DNA from: Aeromicrobium sp. Sec7.5
GTDB taxonomy: Bacteria > Actinomycetota > Actinomycetes > Propionibacteriales > Nocardioidaceae
Assembly (NCBI RefSeq): GCF_036867135.1
Contig: NZ_JBAJIJ010000001.1
Span: 2,294,001 to 2,358,000 of the forward strand
DNA length: 64,000 bases
Reading direction: 5' to 3'
Made by a program: the position numbers and the translations under genes. The notes beneath the pieces were generated by a model. That model worked only from the letters and a program-made list of their open reading frames with translations, searched no databases and had not been told where the DNA came from. Of the stretch, positions 56,821 to 64,000 are shown piece by piece (the first letter of the stretch is position 1; each line of letters starts with the position of its first letter).

Positions 56821-57501
56821 GTGCGCCCGTCGCGTGCGGCACTGAGCCACGAGCCGGACACCTCCGTGGCCGACTGGTTCGTCGGCGCCGACGCGCCCGC
56901 CCAGGTGCTCGCCGTGCAGGGTCCGCCCGGCTACGACGCCTACGCCACCGTCCACTTCGACGGCGCCGGCGACACCGCGGCGGGAACGGGCTACCGGAGC
57001 GACCCCGCCCTGGTGGCTCTCGTGACCCGACTGTGTGCGAACCACACCGCGACACCCGACGACGTGGTCTACGGCCTCTGGGAGGGCTGGGGGGAGATCG
57101 ACGGCGGCGACGCCCGCCTCCTGGGGGTCGACGTCCGGTACCGGGTCCTGCCGCGCCTGTTCCGACCCCACCCCGGTCCCGCGACCCCGGCGGCCTTCGA
57201 GCCCCGGGTCGTCGACGCGCCGCGCGTCGACCTCGGGGGCCTGCGGTCGTACCTGCTCTTTCGCGGTTCGCTCGCCCAGGTCGGCGAGTGGGGCGCCCGC
57301 CCGCTCGCCCCGGGATGGCCGCGCACCCTCCCCCAGGCCTCACTGACGTGGCCCGCCGACCGCGCGTGGTTCATCGCCTCGGACGTCGACCCGTCCTGGT
57401 TCACCGTCGCGGGGTCCCGCGAGCTGATCGACCTCCTGCTCGGACGCACCGACCTCGTCGTCTCCGTCGCCCGGTACGGCGACCCGAAGGAGCCGACGTG
57501 A
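56821..57501 (+). CDS. hypothetical protein in the accDE-maf operon
   Basis: 226-residue soluble protein of unknown function. It reads VRPSRAALSHEPDTSVADWF at its start, with VYGLWEGWGEIDGGDAR and AWFIASDVDPSWFTVAGSRE as the most distinctive parts (Trp-rich). No motif is recognised. It starts one base after the accE stop and its end overlaps maf (GTGA), so it is firmly in the operon. I find no clear homologue by recall beyond hypothetical proteins of related actinobacteria. Confidence 0.78.
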   Translation: MRPSRAALSHEPDTSVADWFVGADAPAQVLAVQGPPGYDAYATVHFDGAGDTAAGTGYRSDPALVALVTRLCANHTATPDDVVYGLWEGWGEIDGGDARLLGVDVRYRVLPRLFRPHPGPATPAAFEPRVVDAPRVDLGGLRSYLLFRGSLAQVGEWGARPLAPGWPRTLPQASLTWPADRAWFIASDVDPSWFTVAGSRELIDLLLGRTDLVVSVARYGDPKEPT

Positions 57502-58094
57502 AGATCGTCCTGGCCTCGCAGTCGCCCGCCCGACTCGCGACGCTGCACGCCGCCGGCATCAAGCCCGACGTCGTCGTGTCCGGCGTCGACGAGTCACAGA
57601 TCTCCTCGCGCGATCCGGCCAACCTCGCCTCCGCCCTCGCCCAGCTCAAGTGTCGGGCCGTCGCCGCCGACCGACCTGACGACCTCGTGATCGGGTGCGA
57701 CTCCGTGCTCGCGTTCGAGGGCGAGATCCTGGGCAAGCCCGGCGACGCGGCGACCGCGACGGCCCGGTGGCGGCGCATGCGCGGACGCTCGGGCGTCCTG
57801 CACACCGGACACTGCCTGCGCCTTCGCGGCGAGGAGGTCGTCGAGGCCTCCTCCACGATCGTGCACTTCGCCGACCTGACCGACGACGAGATCGCGGCCT
57901 ACGTCGCGACGGGCGAGCCGCTGCACGTGGCCGGCGCCTTCACGATCGACGGCTACGGCGCCGCGTTCGTGCGGGGCATCGAGGGCGATCCGCACACGGT
58001 CGTGGGCATCAGCGTGCCCCTGCTGCGCGAGCTCGTGGCCGATCTCGGGCTGCGCTGGACCGACCTGTGGTCGTTCATCCACCCGAACGAGTGA
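57498..58094 (+). CDS. maf: Maf-type nucleoside triphosphate pyrophosphatase
   Basis: 198-residue enzyme that hydrolyses non-canonical or modified NTPs to NMP and pyrophosphate. Opens with the Maf signature LASQSPARLATLHAAG and has IGCDSVLAFEGEILGKP with the metal Asp, then GRSGVLHTGHCLRL and FTIDGYGAAFVRGIEGD. GTG start overlapping the previous gene (GTGA). In M. tuberculosis maf likewise follows accE5 (Rv3282, recalled). Confidence 0.95.
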   Translation: MKIVLASQSPARLATLHAAGIKPDVVVSGVDESQISSRDPANLASALAQLKCRAVAADRPDDLVIGCDSVLAFEGEILGKPGDAATATARWRRMRGRSGVLHTGHCLRLRGEEVVEASSTIVHFADLTDDEIAAYVATGEPLHVAGAFTIDGYGAAFVRGIEGDPHTVVGISVPLLRELVADLGLRWTDLWSFIHPNE

Positions 58095-58207
58095 GGTGCG
58101 CCGCCGCGTCGTCGAGGCTGCCGGCGCCTCCCCACGAGCGGCGGGAACCCGGGCCGCAGGGGCAGCGATTCGCTTCTGGGAGCCGAGAAGAGGAAACTGG
58201 GATCACC

Positions 58208-58417
58208 ATGACCGCGCCCCGTCGTCTCGCCAGCAGCCCGTTCGCCCCGCCCGCAGCGCCCGCGGAGCGCAACTACGAGGTGGGCCAGCGCGTCACGCAC
58301 GACGCCCACGGCCTCGGGCGCGTGGTCAGCACGTCGGGCTCGACGGCCGTCACGGTCGACTTCGGCACCAAGGTCTGCCACTTCTCGCTGCCGTGCGCGA
58401 GCCTCGACGTCCTCTGA
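58208..58417 (+). CDS. small protein resembling the UvrD/PcrA C-terminal Tudor-like domain
   Basis: 69-residue protein. After a 20-residue Ala/Pro-rich lead, the core YEVGQRVTHDAHGLGRVVST ... VTVDFGTKVCHF resembles the small Tudor/KOW-like domain at the end of PcrA/UvrD helicases (G-x-R-V-x-H-x-x-x-G-x-G-x-V pattern). It might bind RNA polymerase or nucleic acid, but this is pattern-based. A GAAGAGGAAA stretch lies upstream. It sits alone between maf and accA. Confidence 0.7.
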   Translation: MTAPRRLASSPFAPPAAPAERNYEVGQRVTHDAHGLGRVVSTSGSTAVTVDFGTKVCHFSLPCASLDVL

Positions 58418-58487
58418 GGGTCCGCGCCCGCACGCCGCTACGGTCACCCCTGACCGCCCTGCGGCGGCAGCCGCCCGACGGCTCCCC

Positions 58488-58493
58488 TAGACT
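58488..58493 (+). promoter_or_regulatory. -10 box for accA
   Basis: TAGACT, about 40 nt before the GTG at 58533, with AGGAG at 58521-58525. This gives a leadered message, unlike accD. Confidence 0.5.
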
Positions 58494-58532
58494 CGCTCCG
58501 CATCCCCGCCGACGTGTCCGAGGAGATCTTTC

Positions 58533-60323
58533 GTGAGCACCCCCCCGTTGCGCAAAGTCCTGATCGCCAACCGTGGCGAGATTGCCGTCCGCGTGATCCG
58601 AGCGGCGAAGGACGCCGGCATCGGTTCCGTCGCCGTCTACGCCGAGCCGGACCGTGACGCGCTGTTCGTGCGCCTCGCGGACGAGGCCTACTCCCTCGAG
58701 GGAGCGACGCCGGCCGAGTCCTACCTGTCGATCGAGAAGATCATCGCCGTCGCGAAGAAGAGCGACGCCGACAGCATCCACCCCGGCTACGGCTTCCTGG
58801 CCGAGAACGCCGAGTTCGCCCAGGCCGTGATCGACGCCGGGCTGATCTGGATCGGCCCGCCGCCGTCCGCGATCGAGAATCTCGGTGACAAGGCCAAGGC
58901 CAAGCAGATCGCCCTGAAGGCGAACGCCCCGCTCGCGCCCGGCACCAAGGACGCCGTCAAGGACGTCGACGAGGTCCTCGCGTTCGCCGACGAGGCGGGC
59001 CTGCCCGTCGCCATCAAGGCGGTTTTCGGTGGTGGCGGTCGCGGTCTGAAGGTCGCCCGAACCCGCGAGGAGATCCCGGGCGCCTACGAGTCCGCCGTCC
59101 GCGAGGCCGTGTCGGCCTTCGGCCGCGGCGAGTGCCTCGTCGAGAAGTTCCTCGACAAGCCGCGCCACGTCGAGACCCAGTGCCTGGCCGACAGCCACGG
59201 CAACGTCGTCGTCGTGTCGACGCGTGACTGCTCGCTGCAGCGCCGTCATCAGAAGCTCGTCGAGGAGGCGCCCGCGCCGTTCCTGACCGACGACCAGCTC
59301 GAGCGTCTCTACTCGTCGTCGAAGGCGATCCTCACGGAGGCCGGCTACGTCGGCGCCGGCACGTGCGAGTTCCTCGTCGCGGCCGACGGCACGATCAGCT
59401 TCCTCGAGGTCAACACCCGCCTGCAGGTCGAGCACCCGGTCTCCGAGGAGGTCACCGGCCTCGACCTGGTGCGCGAGATGTTCCGCATCGCCGCGGGCGA
59501 GGAGCTCGGCTACGGCGACCCCGAGATCATCGGCCACTCGATCGAGTTCCGGATCAACGCCGAGGACGGCGGCCGTGGGTTCCTGCCCGCGCCCGGCACC
59601 CTCACGGCCTGGGAGCCGCCGAGCGGCCCCGGCGTCCGCGTCGACTCCGGCTACGTCAACGGCGAGACCATCCCGGGCGCGTTCGACTCGCTCGTGGCCA
59701 AGCTCATCGTCACCGGCCGTACGCGCCAGCAGGCCATCGAGCGCTCGCGCCGCGCCCTCGACGAGTTCGTCGTCGACGGCATGCCGACCGTCATCCCGTT
59801 CCACCGCGACGTCCTCGACAACCCGGCCTACAACGCCACCAACCCCGATGGCAGCGAAGGCTCCTTCGACGTCTACACGACGTGGATCGAGACCGACTAC
59901 GACAACCAGCTCGAGCCGTACGTCGCCTCCGGCGCCGAGGCCGACGAGCCCGCCGCCCGTGAGCGGGTCGTCGTCGAGGTCGGCGGCAAGCGCATCGAGG
60001 TCGTGCTGCCCGGCTCGCTCGGCGTCACCGCTGCAGCGTCCGGCGGTGCCAAGAAGTCGAAGCGGAAGTCCGGCGGCGGCGCCGGTGCAGCCGTCTCGGG
60101 CGACTCGCTGACGTCGCCGATGCAGGGCACCGTCGTCAAGCTCGCGGTCGAAGAGGGCCAGGAGGTCGCCGAGGGCGACCTGGTCGTCGTGATCGAGGCC
60201 ATGAAGATGGAGCAGCCCATCAACGCCCACAAGGCCGGCGTCATCACGAGCCTCGCGGCCGAGGTCGGCGCCACGATCGGGGCCGGTGCGGTCGTCACCG
60301 ACATCAAGGACTCCGACGCCTGA
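58533..60323 (+). CDS. accA: acyl-CoA carboxylase alpha subunit (biotin carboxylase + BCCP)
   Basis: 596-residue fusion. Biotin carboxylase covers about residues 1-450 ([36 protein letters not shown] loop [28 protein letters not shown]). After an Ala/Gly/Lys-rich linker (about 490-530), the biotinyl carrier domain has the biotin-lysine motif EAMKMEQP near residue 560. It is charged by BirA and works with AccD/AccE to carboxylate acetyl- and propionyl-CoA. Analogous to AccA3 (Rv3285). A strong terminator follows. Confidence 0.96.
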   Translation: MSTPPLRKVLIANRGEIAVRVIRAAKDAGIGSVAVYAEPDRDALFVRLADEAYSLEGATPAESYLSIEKIIAVAKKSDADSIHPGYGFLAENAEFAQAVIDAGLIWIGPPPSAIENLGDKAKAKQIALKANAPLAPGTKDAVKDVDEVLAFADEAGLPVAIKAVFGGGGRGLKVARTREEIPGAYESAVREAVSAFGRGECLVEKFLDKPRHVETQCLADSHGNVVVVSTRDCSLQRRHQKLVEEAPAPFLTDDQLERLYSSSKAILTEAGYVGAGTCEFLVAADGTISFLEVNTRLQVEHPVSEEVTGLDLVREMFRIAAGEELGYGDPEIIGHSIEFRINAEDGGRGFLPAPGTLTAWEPPSGPGVRVDSGYVNGETIPGAFDSLVAKLIVTGRTRQQAIERSRRALDEFVVDGMPTVIPFHRDVLDNPAYNATNPDGSEGSFDVYTTWIETDYDNQLEPYVASGAEADEPAARERVVVEVGGKRIEVVLPGSLGVTAAASGGAKKSKRKSGGGAGAAVSGDSLTSPMQGTVVKLAVEEGQEVAEGDLVVVIEAMKMEQPINAHKAGVITSLAAEVGATIGAGAVVTDIKDSDA

Positions 60324-60337
60324 GTCCGGCGTCGACG

Positions 60338-60377
60338 CCGAAGGGCCCGCTGCGGATGTCCGCAGCGGGCCCTTCGG
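60338..60377. terminator. bidirectional terminator after accA and the amidase
   Basis: Perfect 19-bp arms (60338-60356 and 60359-60377) with a 2-nt loop, between the convergent accA and the amidase gene (5-bp gap to its stop). Confidence 0.9.
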
Positions 60378-60381
60378 TCGT

Positions 60382-63060
60382 TCAGCGTCCGAGCGTCGCG
60401 TACCTGGCCGGCGACAGGGAGGCGACCCAGGCCGGGATGCCCGGGGCCGCGCCCGCGTTGGGGTAGACCACGGCGCGCGAGGGCGTCGTCAGACGGCCCA
60501 CCGTGGTCGCGCCGTCGACCCGGAACCACGCTGACATCGGCGCGCCGACCGCGAGCGACGACATGAGCACGGACGAGACGTTCGTCGCGGCCCCGCAGCT
60601 CCCCATCCACAGCGCGGCCGTCGCGCAGTCGGGGAACGGATGCAGCTGGCCGTCCTGGACGAGGGCGATGTAGCCCGTGGTCGCGTTGCGCAGGATGGCC
60701 CCGGTCGTGCCCCGCGCCGGAAGCGCCGCGAGGTCTCCGGCCGACACCGTGCGCACCGAACCGTAGGCCGAGACGAGCTGGCGGTACGTCGTCATGCCGT
60801 CGAGGATCCACCGGCTGCTGCCGTCGGTCAGGTAGACATCGGCCGACGAGGAGGACTTGACCAGCCCGGTCGTGGCGATGGCGCTGATCCCGGCGGCCCG
60901 CGGGCCGCTGACGGTGGACGCGAAGGCGGGGAGCCCGGCGGACGTGGCCTCCGACTGCGAGGGGTAGTAGCGCGCCGAGGTGGGGCTCTCCAGCGCGCCC
61001 CACTGCGCGCCTCCCTCGACGATGAACCAGCGACTCATCGGCGCACCCTCCGGCACGATCGACATCAGTGCGTCGGACACGTTCGTGACGGCCCCGCACG
61101 AGCCCGCCCAGAGCGTGACGGTCGCGCAGTCGGGGAACGGATGCCGTTGCCCGCCCTCGATCGAGCCGATGTATCCCGTGGCCAGGTTCCGCAGGATCGC
61201 GGCCGTGGTGCCACGGTCCTGGGCCGTCGAGACGTGCGACGGCGCGCTGATCTGCACCGGACCCAGCGCCGAGGCGAGCTTGACGTACTCGGTGTAGTCC
61301 GCGAGCTGCCAACGCTGGCCGGCGTCGACCAGGTAGACGACGGAGGAGTCACGCGTGCGGACCAGGTAGGAGGAGGACGCCTGCGCCTTGGTCAAGGTCG
61401 CGTACCGCTGCTCGTCCAGCCGGCCGGCCCAGCCGGGGAACCCGGCGATCTGTGCGGCACGCAGGTCGGTGAGCGGCTGAGCACCGGAGCCCGAGGTGAA
61501 GTACCCGATCTGCGGGCTCTTGGAGGTGCCGACCCCGAACCAGGCGCTCATGGGAGCGCCCACGGAGAACCGGTTCATGAGCGAGCTCGAGACGTTCGTG
61601 ACGGCCCCGCAGCCCCCGGTCCAGAGCGTGACCGTGGCGCAGTCCGGGAACGGGTGGGCCTGTCCCTGCTCGATCTTGGCGATGTAGCCGGTCGAGGCGT
61701 TGCGGAGCACCGAGCCGGTCACGGCGCCGTTGGCCAGGGCGTTGATCTCGGCGTCGGGCCGGACCCGCGCGGGCCCGAGGGCGCTCGCGAGCTCGTTGTA
61801 CGCGACGCCGCCCGACAGCGGGTACTTCGTGCCGCTGTCGACGAGGTAGACCGTGGGCGACGCGGCGGTCCGGACGAGATCGGCCGACATGGCCTGCTCG
61901 ACCTGGTCGCGCAGGCCGCCGGCGGCATTGATCCAGTTGAAGACCTGCTGGCCGGGACAGGCGGTGGACTTGACGCTCCGGTGCCCGTCGATCCGGTGGA
62001 TCGTGACGCTGCCGTTCGTGTACCGGCCCTTGGCCGGCGTGCCGAACAGCGAGTGCCGCCACGCGACGAGCTGCACCAGGGCGTTCTTCATCGCGTCCGG
62101 CGGGACCGCGCTGGTGAACTCGCCCATGAGCGACACACCGGTCGTGCTGGCGTTGACCGCGGAGTTGCCGGCGTGGGCGCCGTAGGGGGTCTTGGTGATC
62201 CCGCCCGCACGGCCCTCGAAGGTCTGGCCGTAGCGGTCGATCAGGAAGTTGTAGCCGATGTCGCACCACCGCTGGCCGTCCATGTGGTACGCCTGCGCGG
62301 ACCGGACGATGCCGGCGGACTGCGCGGCGGAGTAGTTGTTGCTGCCGGCGGTGTGGTGGACGATCGTGCCCTTGAACGTGCCGTTGGACGGTGCGGACCC
62401 GCAGCCGGAGCCTCCGTAGGCACGGGCGCCCCAGGAGGCACGCGAGATGATGTTCGGCTGCGTGGCCGCGGCCTGGGTGAGCGTGGGCGACTCGCCGGAC
62501 GCCACCGTGACCAGCGTGAGACCGGCCGGGTCGATGTCGTCGCTCGCGATGATGCGCGCCTGCGCGGCCTGTGACGGTCCGACCCACTTCGGCTCGGTCC
62601 CGGGGATGCCGCCCTCGACCTCCTGCGACTCCGGGTCGAGGATCGTCCAGTCGGACCAGCTCCCGTCCTGCTGCCAGCGGACCTGCACCTCGGCGACGTC
62701 CGCGGGGACACCGTCGGTCCACGTCACGCCCAGCAGCTCGAAGCCGGGCAGGTCGTGGGGGGCGAGCTCCGCGACGATGACGCCGTCCTGGATGGTCTCG
62801 ACCGTGGGGTCGGCGACGGCCACGAGCGCGGCGTCCTCGGCCGTGTACGGCTCGCGGTCCTGCTCCGGGGTCACGTCGAACTCGCTCTTCTCGACCTCGG
62901 CGGGCGTACCGGCCGTGTCTTCAGTGCGCAGCTGCGAGAACGTCACCGCGACCAGCAGGGCCGCCACGAGTGTCGTGACGGCGAGCAGCGGGACGAAGCG
63001 CAGCAGGGTGGCGCGCCGGGTACGACGCACTCGCTGACCTCGGGATCGACGGCCGAACAT
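60382..63060 (-). CDS. N-acetylmuramoyl-L-alanine amidase with three C-terminal repeats
   Basis: 892-residue exported peptidoglycan amidase. A basic N-terminus and one membrane anchor or signal (FVPLLAVTTLVAALLVAVTF, about residues 22-41) precede a linker and an Amidase_2/PGRP domain (about residues 203-385) with zinc ligands in VHHTAGS, H360 and C368 (STACPGQ). Residues about 400-892 are three copies of a roughly 165-residue module, each with an R-N-x-x-T-G-Y-I strand and HPFPDCATxxLW ... CGAxTNVSS. The modules may bind the cell wall. ATG start. A 63061-63130 hairpin lies in the leader. Confidence 0.92.
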   Translation of the reverse strand: MFGRRSRGQRVRRTRRATLLRFVPLLAVTTLVAALLVAVTFSQLRTEDTAGTPAEVEKSEFDVTPEQDREPYTAEDAALVAVADPTVETIQDGVIVAELAPHDLPGFELLGVTWTDGVPADVAEVQVRWQQDGSWSDWTILDPESQEVEGGIPGTEPKWVGPSQAAQARIIASDDIDPAGLTLVTVASGESPTLTQAAATQPNIISRASWGARAYGGSGCGSAPSNGTFKGTIVHHTAGSNNYSAAQSAGIVRSAQAYHMDGQRWCDIGYNFLIDRYGQTFEGRAGGITKTPYGAHAGNSAVNASTTGVSLMGEFTSAVPPDAMKNALVQLVAWRHSLFGTPAKGRYTNGSVTIHRIDGHRSVKSTACPGQQVFNWINAAGGLRDQVEQAMSADLVRTAASPTVYLVDSGTKYPLSGGVAYNELASALGPARVRPDAEINALANGAVTGSVLRNASTGYIAKIEQGQAHPFPDCATVTLWTGGCGAVTNVSSSLMNRFSVGAPMSAWFGVGTSKSPQIGYFTSGSGAQPLTDLRAAQIAGFPGWAGRLDEQRYATLTKAQASSSYLVRTRDSSVVYLVDAGQRWQLADYTEYVKLASALGPVQISAPSHVSTAQDRGTTAAILRNLATGYIGSIEGGQRHPFPDCATVTLWAGSCGAVTNVSDALMSIVPEGAPMSRWFIVEGGAQWGALESPTSARYYPSQSEATSAGLPAFASTVSGPRAAGISAIATTGLVKSSSSADVYLTDGSSRWILDGMTTYRQLVSAYGSVRTVSAGDLAALPARGTTGAILRNATTGYIALVQDGQLHPFPDCATAALWMGSCGAATNVSSVLMSSLAVGAPMSAWFRVDGATTVGRLTTPSRAVVYPNAGAAPGIPAWVASLSPARYATLGR

Positions 63061-63130
63061 GGATTCTCCCCATCCGGCGGTGACTCAGGGGAAGGCCCAC
63101 CGCCAGAGTTGATTAGACACCACATCGGTC
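63061..63130 (-). promoter_or_regulatory. leader with hairpin upstream of the amidase gene
   Basis: On the minus strand, GGCGGTG pairs with CACCGCC around 63077-63105, followed by GGGGAGAATCC and the ATG. A TCTAAT box lies just upstream. Possible structured leader; it does not match a riboswitch class I know. Confidence 0.35.
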
Positions 63131-63237
63131 CCACACGCCACAGGCTTCACAGAACTACAACGGTGTGATTTAGCCTGGAATTTCAGGCTTCTCGACCCGC
63201 GTCCGGGAAGGATGGCGTCACTCCGGGCGTCGCGGCG

Positions 63238-64000
63238 TCACTCCGGGCGGTGGATGCGGCGCGCGACCTCGGCCACGGTGCCGGACATCGACGGGTAGAC
63301 CGTGAAGGCATTCGCGACCTGGTCGACCGTCAGGCTGGTCATGACCGCGAGCGACACGACGTGGATCAGCTCGCTGGCCCGCGGACCCACGATCACGCCG
63401 CCGATCACCGTGCCACTCCCCCGGCGGGCGAACAGCTTGACGAAGCCGTCGCGCACGCCCTGCATCTTGGCGCGCGGGTTGGCCGACAGCGGCAGCATCG
63501 CGACGTCGGCCTGGATGCCCTGCTCGTCGAGCTTCTTCTGCGACAGGCCGACGGTCGCGATCTCCGGCGAGGTGAAGATGTTGCTCGAGACCTGGGAGAG
63601 GTCGAGCGGGTGCACCGCAGAGCCGAGGACGTGCGACATCGCGATGCGCCCCTGCTGGGCCGCGACCGACGCGAGCATCAGCACCCCGGTGCAGTCGCCT
63701 GCGGCGTAGACGCCGGGCGCCGTGGTGCGGGAGACCCGGTCGACCCGGACGAAGCCACCGTCATCGAGCAGCACGCCGTTCTCGGCCAGCCCGAGCCCGT
63801 CGGTGTTGGGGATCGAGCCGAGCGCGAGCAGGCAGTGCGACCCCTCGACGGTGCGGCCGTCGGTGAGCGTGACCCGCACGCCGTCACCCCCGCCGTCGAT
63901 GGCACAGCGCTCGACGGAGGCCATGCGTGAGTTGCCGAGGACGTCCATGCCGCGGCGGCGGAAGACGTCCTCGATCGTGTCAGCGGCGTCCGGGTCCTCC
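63238..64000 (-). CDS. NAD(P)H-quinone dehydrogenase, FAD-containing, 5' end beyond window
   Basis: C-terminal part (about 254 residues) of a flavoprotein disulfide reductase-family protein that looks like LpdA/Rv3303c, a quinone reductase. NAD-site remnant RGMDVLGNSRM, FAD-binding APGVYAAGDCTGVLMLASVA and the dimerisation domain ending VYPSMSGTVAEVARRIHR. The reading frame stays open to the window edge (EDPDAADTIEDVFRRRG), so the gene continues left-coded past 64000. The redox Cys pair, if any, would lie outside. The C-terminal HPx-E motif of lipoamide dehydrogenases is replaced by YPSMSG, as in Rv3303c-type proteins. Confidence 0.85.
   Translation of the reverse strand, partial: EDPDAADTIEDVFRRRGMDVLGNSRMASVERCAIDGGGDGVRVTLTDGRTVEGSHCLLALGSIPNTDGLGLAENGVLLDDGGFVRVDRVSRTTAPGVYAAGDCTGVLMLASVAAQQGRIAMSHVLGSAVHPLDLSQVSSNIFTSPEIATVGLSQKKLDEQGIQADVAMLPLSANPRAKMQGVRDGFVKLFARRGSGTVIGGVIVGPRASELIHVVSLAVMTSLTVDQVANAFTVYPSMSGTVAEVARRIHRPE

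Noticed and set aside
63061-63237. c-di-AMP (ydaO) riboswitch before the amidase gene
   Set aside because: Conserved ydaO blocks were looked for on the minus strand and not found; only a simple hairpin is present.

Overview
This window is a contiguous piece of a high-GC actinobacterial chromosome. Family markers are an AccD/AccE/AccA acyl-CoA carboxylase with an epsilon subunit, the mec-cysO-cysM cysteine route, an ECF sigma/zinc anti-sigma pair beside tatB, a DUF3117 gene, an Lhr helicase overlapping a Nei2-type glycosylase, and a tmRNA whose tag reads ADSKRTDFALAA. Gene content and gene style suggest a Nocardioidaceae member (Aeromicrobium-like). That placement is inference from recall, not a search. 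No integrase, transposase, phage gene or CRISPR array was seen. The window is essentially core genome, so its interest lies in variations on known genes, in regulatory sites and in dispersed repeats.

Layout. 1-5.3 kb: cysteine biosynthesis (cysM, cysO, mec), DUF2017 with clpS, and nicotinate/nicotinamide salvage (pncB, pncA). 5.3-8.6 kb: MpaB-type oxygenase, LLM flavin oxidoreductase, FMN reductase and a divergent TetR with two palindromic operators. 8.7-11.4 kb: a thiazole-branch thiamine operon (thiO-thiS-thiG-tenI/thiE) behind a TPP riboswitch. 11.5-17.3 kb: SF2 helicase with DUF3039, YqgE/AlgH, a MerR regulator, an unknown gene with a divergent TetR, and a DUF3048 lipoprotein. 17.4-22.9 kb: a repeat, then lhr and nei2. 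22.9-31.4 kb: Baeyer-Villiger-type monooxygenase, VKOR, a secreted SLH protein, an alpha/beta hydrolase, a condensation-domain protein and a Kef antiporter. 31.4-32.1 kb: repeats, terminator and tmRNA. 32.2-37.3 kb: acyl-CoA dehydrogenase, EamA transporter, wax-ester synthase and a divergent lipase. 37.4-43.0 kb: MgtE-like regulator, DUF1003, mrp, tatB, anti-sigma, sigE and an O-methyltransferase. 43.0-47.0 kb: YdhR-like, DUF3117, tag, dapE, VOC and an APH-like protein. 47.0-64.0 kb: fadE, mqo, purE, purK, adenylate cyclase, PH protein, birA, accD, accE, maf, accA, a cell-wall amidase and a partial quinone dehydrogenase.

How the genes work together. Three blocks recall Mycobacterium tuberculosis gene order from memory: Rv1330c-Rv1336 (pncB to cysM), Rv1202-Rv1232c (dapE to the MgtE-like gene) and Rv3274c-Rv3303c (fadE25 to lpdA). 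The lipid theme is strong: biotin ligase and acyl-CoA carboxylase make malonyl/methylmalonyl-CoA, a wax-ester/triacylglycerol synthase faces a lipase, and two acyl-CoA dehydrogenases are present. The intergenic region between synthase and lipase carries a perfect cAMP-receptor site, and an adenylate cyclase lies 16 kb away.

Most distinctive observations: CysO carries a 14-residue tail after its Gly-Gly; an APH-family protein has lost its metal-binding aspartate; two families of dispersed palindromic repeats occur, one of which has entered the lhr coding sequence in frame; a sigma-E-type promoter stands in front of sigE; at least 17 genes have a TANNNT box 6-8 nt before the start codon, which points to leaderless mRNAs. 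I did not find a clearly new multi-gene system.
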